A stretch of 64,000 nt of DNA. Source: Hawksworthiomyces lignivorus (taxonomy: Eukaryota; Ascomycota; Sordariomycetes; Ophiostomatales; Ophiostomataceae). The position numbers and the translations under genes are program-made. Below are positions 36,287-47,130 of the stretch, in pieces. The notes beneath the pieces were generated by a model that worked only from the letters and a program-made list of their open reading frames with translations, ran no database searches and was not told the origin of the DNA. How positions within the stretch are numbered: position 1 is the stretch's first letter; each line of letters starts with the position of its first letter. The DNA lies in NCBI GenBank assembly GCA_002917075.1, contig NTMA01000097.1, positions 1 to 64,000 on the forward strand, given 5' to 3'.

Positions 36287-38276
36287 TGTACAATGGTGAG
36301 CCTAAGCTGCGCAGCTCAATTACTGTTTTTTGTCACTGGATGGAGATGAAAAGAACTTCAAAATAACAGAACAGCCGACATCGCCGAGACGCGCGATCAT
36401 CTGATAAAAACCGAGATAAAAAAAATATCAATCGCCGTCGATGACAGATTATGTCAGAGCTGAGTCAGTTTCACCTTGATGCTGAGCCATGAAGCATCGA
36501 CTATAGTAACTTCGTTTGGGGTAGTTTGTCTTCAATTTTAATTATTTTTATATATTTTCTTCTTTTCTCTATTTTTTTTTTTGAGAAAAGCCTATGTTCT
36601 CCTGTTGTAAGTTGCATTTCCCGCTCGTGGTACATCTTCTGCTCCAGGACATGTGATTCGCAGACATTTCCAAGAGTGAGTGACAACCAAAATTTCCGTG
36701 TCCTGATTTGCATTTTACGCATTCAAAAAAAAAAAAAAAAAAAGAAAGAGAGGAATCTGGCAGGGATTTCGAAATTTGATTAATTATATACAGCGGCCTT
36801 CACGTATTTATTTAGAATAAGTCTTGCCCAAGTGTCTTACCCTATAGGATCGAGCTCTTTATGAGGTTGACTATATGCTGGCGTTTCAACTCTATAGCAT
36901 TACCCGTCGTGTTTCTGTTTCTCATTGCACAATTATTTTTGACACAGTATGAAGCTTGTCCTTGGCATATGACAAAATAGTGTGAAGATGTAATTCCAAA
37001 TGGAGAAAGTTCCTGTGATACAAACGCATTGTTCTTTCAGTAAAACAGAATCTCAATCAGTAAAAATATAAGTGGGTTGCGAAGGAACAGCACAAGCGGA
37101 TTATACGTTAAAAAGACAGGACCAGGCTTGAAATCTGACACTGATCCATATAATAGGCAACGATGAAATATAAATACTCTTTTTTTCTCAGAAAAGCGGT
37201 GGCTGTAACATTATATCTCTCCCCGCAATCCTGCTACCATACATAGGTCCTCTTTGACTTGTGAAGCTTACTACAACAGTAGCCTGGGTGATTTAAAGTT
37301 ATAAGGGTAATTTCATTCACTGTCTGCTTAGAGCCCGAGGCATCTGCGCGGTTAGTAGTCCGAACCATCGTGGCAAATGGGCGAAAGCAAGTTGTAACAT
37401 ATATGTTGGTAGCTTGGGAAAACCATGGGTTGATTTGGTGACAGGGTCCGTGTCACTAGTAAATTAAACTTATAAGAAATCAAGACTGTTTGCAGATAAT
37501 GGCTTTGAATGTGGTGCTGCAAGAAGTTTTCATGTGAGAGGGGATAGATATGCAGTGCTAAAATAAAAGGCACTCGTGTTGTATTTGTGCCTAGCGGTGC
37601 TGCGTGTGACTGAGAACAGGCGATGTGACATGGAAAGACGATGGCATATATAAATGGGATGGGAGGCAGCAAGGCATCCAGACTTGCAGGCATGAAAGGC
37701 CACGCATTTCCCAAATCTGGGCTGCGCACACGGTAAGCGTGGAGGGTGATTGGTCAGACGGCTGGCCAGCATGACGAGCCTTGCTCCCTCTCCGGTGGCG
37801 TGTAGCCCACTCCCCTGTATGCCCCGACAATACCCACACACATATCCGCGCGCCTCTTTCGCGAGCTTTCTGATATTCTCCGGGAGAGAGTGCCCCACTT
37901 AGGTCTCTATGAGTATGCCCAAGCATATATATATATATATGTATATGTCCCGAGACGTGGTCGGATCTCTCAAGCTGATAAGCTCGCCTATCTTCTTTTG
38001 CACCTATATCCTTTCATTATGCCTCAGTGTGAAATCAACTCTGCGCCACACATGCCTTTGAGTTTGTGAGCACAAAGAGAATCCTTTTTAGTCTCTCATC
38101 CCAACACTTTGCTTCAGAGGGATATAACTACACCCATCCGCTTCTCCAACTTTCAGGGAGCCGTTTTCTCTCCAGCCATTCTCTGATATTGACAAAACGC
38201 CGCTACACCTCCTACTATATATACCGCAGAATTTATCCTCTAACGTTTTATCCCATCACACCCGGAGACACCCAGT
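36287..38276. other. Intergenic, AT-rich, no gene seen
   Basis: About 2 kb between the carrier start and the small plus-strand gene. It has an A19 run at 36725-36743 and a TATATATATATAT tract at about 37925-37940. Frames here are short and without features. Confidence 0.5.
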
Positions 38277-38987
38277 ATGCAGGACAGAATAGAAGACGGC
38301 GCTCAAAAGCAAGAAAATATAGCAAAAGAACACGCAACAGAGAGGTGGATATATAGTACCGATAGCCCGCCGAAAACGCCTTCAGTACCGCAAGCTCGAT
38401 CCTCCACTGGGATATCGTCGCCCGTAGCAGATTTTGCTACATTGCCAACGCCACCATCTTTTGGAGAAAAGAGTGGAAGGCAAATAGAACAAGGCAAAAC
38501 CATGAACGATTCAGCACTTAGAAGCTCGGCAAAACACTTGTCGAACAATACTCCAGCTCATGTTCCAAGTCCGCCGTCGTTGACAGGATCACCAGCATCA
38601 ACATCATTGACTCCACATGCCTTTCAAATCCCGCCGAGCACACCACGGCTGTCACGACAGTTGACGCCGGAAGTGGCACCAGTGCCAAAAGAGCAGCGGT
38701 TTTGTGAGTGTTGTGTGGAGGATGGTAAAGAAGAACGGCGAACAGACGTCAAAATAGGCGACGCCGCCCACTCGGACGGTGCTGATATAAAGAAGAAGAT
38801 GGAGGCGCAACGTAAGCATTCGCCCGAGCCAATCTCTGACAGGATAACTATTGCACAACCTTGAAAAATTTTTCAGCCTCCACGCAATACTAATGCATAT
38901 ATAGTCCAGGCAGCAAAGGCGCACATGAAAAGGCGCAAGCAAGAGTTGGAGGAAAACTTGGGCAAAGGCGGACCGAATTCATTATAG
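38277..38987 (+). CDS. Ser/Pro-rich small protein with C-terminal coiled coil, unknown function
   Basis: Exon 1 (38277-38811) and exon 2 (38905-38987) are joined across a 93-bp intron with donor GTAAGC, branch TACTAAT and acceptor ATATATAG, giving 205 residues. The protein starts MQDRIEDGAQKQENIAKEH. It is rich in Ser/Thr-Pro pairs (possible kinase sites), has a Cys cluster FCECC near residue 142, and ends in a Lys/Glu-rich helix that the splice completes (KKKMEAQ|LQAAKAHMKRRKQELEEN). No family is recognised. The choice of acceptor rests on frame and on the helix being continuous. Confidence 0.6.
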
Positions 38988-39970
38988 AAGTGCACCAGAT
39001 GTAGGTCGTGAGAGAGGAGCAGTGTTGATTGTTTGTTGTATACATTTTACTGTATTGGTTCTGTTAACCGATAATACTTGTTTCTTTTATGTCGCTTCTT
39101 AGCGAGCGTTTGGAGTTTAACGGGCATGCTTGGATCGAGTGGAGCCCTCGGCATGATCGAGAGGCAGCCGTGGCGAATGGCTGAATGCAGAATTGGCCGT
39201 CTGGGTGGTGCTTATGGTGGTCAGACGAGAAGGCTAGCAAACTTTGTAACAAAGAGAAGAAAAATTAAATTTTACAGGGCTGTCTCTTGAGAATGCCGAA
39301 AAGAATGTATGAAAAGATTAAAGTTTTAGCGAGGTGGTAACGCCAAAACGCATGGACGAGGAGCGGGGGTATGTGGACTCAGCCTCTCCGTGCGAGGCAC
39401 ATAACAGGTCAGCCTTGGGTCCTGCCTCGATTGCTGCATATACTACGACCCCTGGAATAGGAGGCCGCAGAACTCCCTTAAGTTCGCGAATCAGCACCTC
39501 ACATTAGTTTACAACATACTCAGCAGCTCTCTCATTTTCCACATAGTTCACTATACGATTGCTGCTTCCATGGGGGGAAAATGCCTGCATTTCTTTGGCT
39601 TTGCATGGTACATGTACGAAATATTCGTGTTTACTATAATGATCAATCACAAATTGAGGCTAATACTATCACATATTTACAGATATGCTCTCAGCTATAC
39701 CAAAAAAAACTGTTAGCTATAATGCAAGTGTGAGCAGCTCCCTTCCTTACATGGTTGGGTGTGTGGCGTTGCCTTTTTTTTTCGTGTCCTTTTTTTTTCT
39801 TTTTTTTCCTTTTTCTTTCTTCTTCTCTTTTTATTCTACTTCGCATGGTCTCATAACCTGCTTCCCCTAGTAGATTGTAGTACATTTCTCTATATAGTAG
39901 AATAGTTTAAGAAGAAATGCAATAATCTTGACTTGGCCCCAACAAAAGCTTAACAAGATATCACTACTCG
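38988..39970. other. Intergenic
   Basis: 3' flanks of two convergent genes. There is a T-rich tract (39770-39835, TTTTTTTTTCTTTTTTTTCC-like). No gene is seen. Confidence 0.5.
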
Positions 39971-40967
39971 TCACATACTCACAGCCGCCTGTGTTTGAGG
40001 GTCTGAGAGGCCCTTCTTAGAGAAGGGAGCAGCAAACCCGTACGTCTTCCAACCCGCGGAGTAGTCAACAGTTGGAAGGCGTTCTAAAAGAAAGCCTTGT
40101 GTAAGCAAGTTGGGCATGAAAAACGATTAGGATAATGCTAGGCTCACCATGATCTGGCGGGAAAACAGCACGGCGATGCGTATAGTAGTTCTCCCGGAGA
40201 TTTTCTCCATCGCTCAACATGCTAAATGTAGCATACAGACTAGCTCTTCGCTCTGAAGTCTCATTTGGCGCGCTGCGATGCGCCAAGTGGCTTCCAAAGA
40301 TGAGGATATCGCCTGGCTCCAGCGGCACAGGGACCCACTCATGAGCTGCGACCCACGACTCGGCGATGCGGCCGCCCTCAGCGAGGTCAACATTCATCTT
40401 GTGAGAGCCTGGGACGACTTCTAAGCAGCCATTGGCTATAGTTGCCGCATCGATGGCTATATTCGCTGTGACATGTTCGATGCGCCCAATATGGTCATAA
40501 GCCGGCGCATCGAGGTGAGGATGAAATCCATTTCCGTGGGGCAGTTTATAATTGATCTTGTCTTTGAACAAAAGCATGGTCTGGACCGCTCGTCAGCAAC
40601 GTGAATGACTGGCGTAAATATGTTATCCCTATTTGGCTGCTCCGTCGGCTCTGGTGACGAGCTAACGCCCGGCACTTACATCGCCTGTTAGCTGTCCCAA
40701 AATCCCAGCCAAGTCAGAACCAAAGAGCAGCGACTTATAGCCCTCGTGGTAGTCTGCGAATTTCTCTGTCCTCATGAGCTGAGACTCCCCGGCAGAGTTC
40801 ACCTCGTCGTACGGCATCCACTTGCCATGAACTCTCGGCCAACCGGCGATTTCGTCCGTCCATTTCTTCAGATCTTCGGCGTTAACTAAGGCGTGCTCAT
40901 TAGCACATAGCAGCAGGTAGCCATCTTTGTGGTACTGTGCGATTTGTCCTGCAGAGAGCGAGCCCAT
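39971..40967 (-). CDS. PhyH-family Fe(II)/2-oxoglutarate dioxygenase, PhnY-like
   Basis: Exons 40680-40967, 40148-40580 and 39971-40083 (introns 99 and 64 bp) give 277 residues. The iron triad is visible as His118-x-Asp120 (GFHPHLDAPAY) and His197 (GSHLAHRSAPN), with Arg208 (SERRASLY) placed to bind 2-oxoglutarate. Family blocks include NGCLEVVPGSH and VPLEPGDILIFGS. The stretches MRTEKFADYHEGY and LLFKDKINYKLPHGNGF resemble the phosphonate-linked branch of PhyH enzymes (PhnY, TmpA). These hydroxylate C1 of 2-aminoethylphosphonate or its N-methylated forms. It is divergent from the HD oxygenase, its expected partner enzyme. Substrate is inferred, not shown. No targeting signal is seen, so it is probably cytosolic. 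Confidence 0.88.
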
Positions 40968-41392
40968 TGTTGTATCCGATCGTGGTGATAAATTGTTATG
41001 TTTTAAAATTCAAAATTGCCACGAAGGTCATGCGACACATCTTTCTAAAATACTCCAGACACAAAGCAACTTGATACTAGCCTCATGCTGTTGATCTCAT
41101 CGTGAGAAGATCTCAGAACACCGGGATGCAGGCCGTATCGGCTGGTACGCCGCGTTTTAGTTCACTATCGGCACAACCTCCGATCCGCGAAGTGAAGGGG
41201 TTGCAAGTGCTACCAAGATATCGAAAGGACTCAGAATTTAAGTGCTCACGATTAACTTATTAGAGTTGGTACATATAACATCGGATCCGGTTCTCCTCAC
41301 GCAACTATGGTGGGTTCGACCACTGTGAAGCCGATCTGTTCAAACGTGGACAGACCAGGGACTGCTTGCTTATCTCCCGACGCTCCGCAGAG
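40968..41392. promoter_or_regulatory. Shared divergent promoter of the PhnY-like and PhnZ-like genes
   Basis: 425 bp separate the two start codons, so both genes are probably driven from here. It holds an everted CCG-TAT-CGG at 41133-41141 and an inverted CGG-AT-CCG at 41282-41289. Both are CGG-triplet arrangements of the kind Zn2Cys6 dimers bind. Confidence 0.5.
41133..41141. promoter_or_regulatory. Candidate Zn2Cys6 site CCG-N3-CGG (copy 1)
   Basis: CCGTATCGG. The same CCG-N3-CGG arrangement occurs at 45030-45038 in the other divergent promoter of the cluster. It is a candidate only; the factor's site is unknown. Confidence 0.35.
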
Positions 41393-42070
41393 ATGACGAC
41401 GAGTGTAGAGGCAGCTCCGCCTCTCGAGGTGGTGAGAACGCTTTTCTCATTTTTGGAAGCACAGGGCAATGGAGACTACATGGGCGAAGCTGTATCGCAA
41501 CTTGAGCACTCTCTTCAGGCGGCAGCACTGGCAGTCAAGAATGGAGCGAACGAGCCGACTATTGTCGCCGCACTTCTTCACGACGTGGGACGCTTTATTC
41601 CAGAAGCCAAGACTCTGCCGAAATTGATCGCCCCCGATGGCTCTGAATTTGGAACGGAAGACCATGAGCACGTTGGCGAAGTGTATCTCCGCAAACTTGG
41701 GTTTCCTCCAGAGGTTTATGAGGTTGTAGGTGCTCACGTCTGGGCAAAGCGCTACCTCTGCGCAACTGAGCCAGGCTATTGGGACTCGTTGAGCAAATTG
41801 AGCAAGGTTACTTTAGAATTGCAGGTGTGTATCTGCGGCTAAATTGCTTCTTAATCGCCAGGATTGCAATTTGACAAGGCCCTGTACTGACCGACCGGTA
41901 AATAGGGAGGAACTTTCACGCCACAAGAAGTCGAAGAGGCACGGTCCGACAAATTATTAGAGAATAAGTTGAACGTCCGAAGATGGGATGATCAAGCCAA
42001 GGTCGCTGGTAAATTGGTTCCAGGGCTACAGGCCTATGAGGATATGACCGTCCGGTGCTTGAGTGGTTAG
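41393..42070 (+). CDS. HD-domain diiron oxygenase, PhnZ-like (phosphonate C-P cleavage)
   Basis: Exon 1 (41393-41824) and exon 2 (41906-42070) are joined in phase 0 across an 81-bp intron, giving 198 residues; PhnZ is about 190. PhnZ uses a mixed-valence Fe(II)/Fe(III) pair and O2 to split 1-hydroxy-2-aminoethylphosphonate into glycine and phosphate. Visible equivalents: Tyr29 and Glu32 (DYMGEAV), His39, the His63-Asp64 pair (LLHDVG), His91, His115, Lys119 (HVWAKRYLCA), Ser137 and Thr140, then Arg169 and Asp172 (RRWDD). Numbering runs at a constant offset of 5, then 11, from the PhnZ residues I recall (Y24, E27, H34, H58, D59; H80, H104, K108, S126, T129, R158, D161). The first in-frame ATG is at 41393. 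TmpB-like or other substrates remain possible. Confidence 0.9.
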
Positions 42071-42392
42071 TTCGAACATGCCAAGTAGAATTGATTTGCT
42101 ATGTGTGCTAGGTTTTGATTCATTAATTGACAGGCTCGCGATCACGTCTTTGAAGCCCAATTTGTTCGGCCGTTCTAAACACACGAATCTGTCAAGGTCT
42201 ACATGGCATACACAATACTCATGTTTATAGTATACCGAGAACCGCCGATACAACGAGATACCATATAATAGCACCTCAAATATAGCAAAGTAACCAAGCC
42301 AATCACAGCCACCGCTTTCTTCATGAAGTGGGCCTGAAAGCAGAACGAGATTTTGTTTCTTCGACGTTGTTATATTTTGGCAATTGTACGAA
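42071..42392. other. Convergent intergenic spacer
   Basis: 322 bp between the stops of the HD oxygenase (+) and the regulator (-). Nothing coding is seen. Confidence 0.6.
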
Positions 42393-44740
42393 CTATACGC
42401 TGCCTTTGTTTTGAACCAGATCTTCTTCCAGGTCTTGGAGCTCGGGTGGAACAAGTGTACCATCAGGGGCCAAAAAGTCGTAGGCCATCCAGTCAAAATC
42501 AGAGTCTAGTTCCCAGTTCAATCCTGTCATGTCGGTGGTATCTGTTGCTATCCTTGGGTCCAGCCAAGGCGGCAGCCGCATTGGCGTAGCAGAATTCTCA
42601 GGATTTGGCGCCTCATCTTGAATAGAATTGGACAAATGGTCTCCACCTCGGTTCTGCGTATTTGTACTCGAAAGAGCTTCGACGGCCTTTGAGACGCTGA
42701 CAAGGAGATGATGCGAGGACATATTTGCCGTGACGGATTTCAAAATGTTTGCCACGTCGGCTAAAAGCCCGAGTGCCTTGTTGACATCCACGCTAACGAC
42801 ATGCGAATACTTTGTCGCGATCTTGAAAAGGAACACGGTGGCGAAGGCAATCATAGTGTGAAAATACACGGGCAAGCCGTTTAGATGTTCCTGAATCTCG
42901 GTATCGGAAACCATGGTGTCCAATATGTTCTGCGCAGCAAGAACTGCCGCCGTTGCTATATCTTCCAGATCTGAAGAGTCTAGGCTGCTGCTGTTTGCAC
43001 CTCCGACTACACCACTGTCCTCCATAGGCGGCTGCTGAGACGCTGGTTTGGCTCCAGCCCTACCACTACTTTGGATTCTAGGTGGCGGTAAAGGGTTTGC
43101 GGCCGGACCCCGAAATGCGTGGGAGCATAGATACAGCTTGGCGAAGTTGACATGGAGTTTTACGCCTTTGCGAGGGTAGTTGCGGACATGAACATGGCGT
43201 CCAAACCGATCATTCCAGTCAGCTCGCCATGTGTCATATTCGATTGCAAACCGGCGCATACGAGATAGCAGCGACGGTGAAGGCGACAGCTCAACATCAA
43301 ATCCAAAGGACTCGAGAACCCTGCTTGTGATGCTCCATAGCTCCACCTGGCTTACAAGGCGAGCATCGTCCTCTGTGGCGTGTGGCAGTGAGAGGAGATC
43401 CCTCACTCTGCTAATCTCTTCGCCTTCTCTTGTTAATGGTGGCCTACCGTACGCAATACTGAAGTGGTGATCGCAGACGTAAACAAGAAGATAGAGGCGT
43501 GTCTGGGTAAAACAGAAGCTATCTCCTTTCATTGTATTTCGAAAGGACCGATGTAGATGTTTTTGCGTCGCAATTCGGACGGCTGTGGTCTCCAATGTCA
43601 ATTAAGATGCTGCGCCAAATAACAACGCAGATGAGCTAGGTTATTGGCTGAGGCATAGCAGGGGCATAAATAAAGAGGAATGTCTTACCAAGAGAAGATA
43701 AATTCCAAGATAGTCTATGAAGCCAAAAGGCGCCAATGCACAAGCTACGAATGTCATCCATATTTGCGGTTTCTGACAAAGCGAGATTTGCTGCCAGATT
43801 AGCAAACCGGCGATAACATGGTTCATAAAGATGCCCGAGATCAGCAGAGTGAAGAGCTGCTACGGCACAGATCGCAGCCAGTAGAGTGGGAGAGCTGGAG
43901 CGAATTCGGTCGAGTGTGGCGGAGGTACCGAGTATGCGGTATAGATAATAATCTAGACGGCCGGCATAGTCATTAAAAAATATCTCGGCTTGTTGATAGG
44001 TGACAATTCCATCAGAAATGATGTCGCCTGCGCGAGTGGATCGACCCCCGTATTTGGAAGTGCCGTCTTTGCTCAAGTCGCTGCCATTGACAGAATATGC
44101 AGGTATTGTGGCAGGGCCACTGTCAACATCCATCGTGATATCATTCTGGGGAAGAGTTGCAGGGACATGCAGCGGAACCATCTGAACATTGTCACGGACA
44201 TCTGTTTCGTGGTTCTCTTGAGCATAGACAGGGGCCGGCGCAACATTTGGACTGAGTTTAGAATCATCGCCTAACCTCTGGCTGAGACTGCTCATGGCGC
44301 TCTCTAACGAATTAATCTTGCGGGTTACGGTCTGCTTCCACCTGCCACATTGAAAGAACCACGGATATCAGCTATCAGCGTAGTATTGGGATATGAGCTA
44401 GACGATAGCCACCTACTCGGCATCGTCATTGAGTAGCGCCTGTAAAGACCGGTTTACAGAACATGTTAAGCCGCGCCTCTTGCACCGCACACAGGGTGCG
44501 GAAGCCGTTGGCATGTGGCATTTTATCTGTACACATGTTAGAAGTCTTTTCCATCCATATATTGGTGCAAGATCTGCACTGTTGGATGGGCGGTGAGAAA
44601 CTCGCTTTCAATTTGCGGCAAGCCGCACAAGCAGTAGTCTTGTGTGGCCCGTCAGTAGTAGCCTTGCGACGGGACTGCAGGGCTGGTGAGCTCGCGTCTG
44701 TCTGGAGTAGGGGGCCTGCCCCCGCCTGGAGCTCGGTCAT
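42393..44740 (-). CDS. Zn2Cys6 transcription factor, likely cluster regulator
   Basis: Exons 44606-44740, 44417-44526, 43689-44341 and 42393-43582 give 695 residues. The zinc cluster has Cys38, 41, 48, 57, 60 and 67 (spacing 2-6-8-2-6). A likely dimerisation helix follows (DDAEWKQTVTRKINSLESAMSSL). The fungal_trans-type middle domain includes LLAAICAVAALHS and WNLSSLAVRIATQKHLHRSF, the latter across the last junction. The first intron (44527-44605) starts with GC, not GT (AAA|GCGAGT), and is the only way I find to restore the CRKLKIKC part of the cluster. Its place between the enzymes and the transporter suggests local, pathway-specific control. The inducer is unknown. Confidence 0.88.
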
Positions 44741-45330
44741 GGAAAAGGGGAGACCTGGGTTGGCTTGTGCACGTAAGACAAGCAATGGGCTGACTAGAGG
44801 CGCCTGCTGCAGCACAGTCGGGAATTGGGCCGTATTTGACAGTGGCCGACTTAAAAGTATGATTTAAACGTCGGGCTTCCTGCCGTCCTCATGGTTTATA
44901 TTTGACCAGCTTCTAACTTGAATCTCACTACTTTCACGTTATCCAATACACGTGTGTTCACTGCAAAGAATGAATCCTGACTGCTCTAGCGCGCACGTGG
45001 TATCTTGATTGGAGATGTGCAGCTCGGGTCCGGAACGGCTGGGGTCCAAATGTGGGGCTTCACCGCACTGACTACCGGAACTACCACCGTTCTTGTTCCT
45101 GGTTATCTTTCTAATTGACGACAATGCAGCCTCTTGGCAGGCTGTACCAAGACCGTGTACACGGCATCAACACCGGCATGCCGTAGCCAAATCCATGCTT
45201 CTTGTAAATGGTATGATATATAAAGATTCTCGTCGGCTGGGTGCTGGTGGAAGTGCCTTTTGTGCTGAGGAGGTGTCGACTCCGACAACTGCATCTCCGA
45301 CAAGCCAATAGCCAACTACAAGATCCCAAA
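44741..45330. promoter_or_regulatory. Divergent promoter of the regulator and transporter genes
   Basis: 590 bp between the two start codons. It contains a CCG-GAA-CGG everted triplet pair at 45030-45038. No coding region is supported. Confidence 0.45.
45030..45038. promoter_or_regulatory. Candidate Zn2Cys6 site CCG-N3-CGG (copy 2)
   Basis: CCGGAACGG, the same spacing as the copy at 41133. It lies about 300 bp before the transporter start. Confidence 0.35.
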
Positions 45331-47130
45331 ATGGAAAGTCAACCCCGTGCCTCCCTATGGGAGAAGGTCAAGTTTCTCGGTGTGGCCGGTGTGGGTTTCT
45401 TCGCTGATGGATATCTCAACATCTCCATTGGCCTTGGTTAGTAAACCCTGGCACCAACAATTAGATGGCAACAAGTTCGCTTAATTAATGCATGAATTGC
45501 AGTGGTCCCTATGCTTGGTTACATCTACTTTCAGGAGGATGGAGGTTCCGTTCCCAGCAGCAAGGGTGACATTATCAAAGGAGCGCTGTCTATCGGCATG
45601 ATCATCGGCCAAATCACATTTGGCATGCTTGGAGATACACTGGGCCGCCACAGGGTATACGGGAAAGAATTGCTCATGACAATCCTGGGAACCCTCATGT
45701 GTATCTTGCTTCCCTGGCATGGATTGTCGTCTAGCAGCGTTGTTGCTTGGATGTCTGTTTGGCGAGTCGTCACTGGTCTCGGGATTGGTGGTGGTGAGTT
45801 TAGTCGCGCAATATATATGGGATTGAGGATTGATTCTGACTTGACGTCTCTCACTCAGACTACCCCATGTCGTCTGCATTCGCTGCAGAGAAAAATCCTC
45901 TAGGAACCCGCGCGAAGATGGTTCTAATCGTATTTTCTAACATTGGTCTTGGCGCCTTTACCAGCAGCATTGTCCTCACTATCTTGCTAGCGGCATTCAA
46001 AGGCTCTGTCAACCAAAATATAAAACATCTAGAGTGGGTGTGGCGACTGTTCATGGGAATCGGTTAGTGTTCCTCTCTCCCTATCTCTCGTGGCAATTGC
46101 GTTTAGAAGCTAATAAATTAAAGGCTTGGTTCCATGCGTTGTGACACTGTACGCGCGCCTAGTTATCGCAGAGACTGAACCATATAAAAAATGTGCGCCT
46201 TTTACTCGGATTTATATGTGGTCTCTTATTGTTGGGGAAATTTTAATCTAACAGACTTCTTCTAGTCGTGGAACAAAATAAGACCACCCAACGCACCTTG
46301 AAGGACCAGCTTCGAGATTTCAGAGAGTACTTCGCTGTCCCGCGACATGGGCTTGCTCTTTTCTCAGTCTGCGCTAGCTGGTTCCTATAGTACGTATCTC
46401 AAGCGCCATCCTGAGATTCCATGTGCAATCTTTGTTGCTGACTAGAGTGTCTTCTAGTGACATCGCCTACTATGGAATCAATCTTAACCAGTCGGTCGTA
46501 CTAGCACGAATTGGATATGGAAAGGGCGCGACTCCGTATCTGACCCTCTGGAATACGGCTGTTGGCAATATCATTGTCCAAGTTGCCGGTTATTTGCCCG
46601 GATTTTACGTCGGAATTTTCCTCCCAGATGTGATCGGCCGAAAGAGCCAACAGTTCTGGTTTTCCCTTGCGACGGCCGTTGCTTATGCCGTCTGGGCAGG
46701 CATCACTCATTATGGAAACACGGCTGCAATGATGGCACTGTTTACGATTTCCCAGTTCATCCTCAATACGGGGCCGAACGTGACGACTTTCCTTCTTCCC
46801 GCCGAGATGTTCCCAACCCGCGTTCGTGGCACTGCACATGGCATCGCCGCAGCCAGTGGCAAGGCTGGAGCCGTTCTAACGTCTTTCGCATTCGGAAAGG
46901 TCACAGATGCCTGGGGTATTCAGGGTGTGCTAGGTCTCTTTTCGGGCGTTATGTTCCTCTGCGCACTTACCACACTACTTGGTCCCGAAACCAAGGGAAC
47001 GACTTTGGAAGACTTGGAAAATGATAAGCTTTTTGACAATTTGATCCAAAACGATGCTGAAGGAATGCAAAGCGGCAGTGAGGGAAATGAGCCGGAAACG
47101 CTCAAATACCAGGTCACATCCAAAGCTTAA
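45331..47130 (+). CDS. MFS transporter, phosphate:H+ symporter family (Pho84/Git1-like)
   Basis: Six exons (45331-45436, 45503-45793, 45859-46062, 46124-46192, 46266-46389, 46458-47130) give 488 residues, and all junctions keep frame. The protein begins MESQPRASLWEKVKFLG. Family features are FFADGYLNISIGLVVPMLGY in helix 1, FGMLGDTLGRHRVYGKEL between helices 2 and 3, and VWRVVTGLGIGGDYPMSS across a splice site in helix 4. LPAEMFPTRVRGTAHGIAAA follows in the second half. This subgroup carries inorganic phosphate or phosphate-bearing organics such as glycerophosphoinositol. In this cluster import of a phosphonate, or handling of released phosphate, is the obvious guess. About 12 membrane helices are expected, at the plasma membrane. 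Confidence 0.88.
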
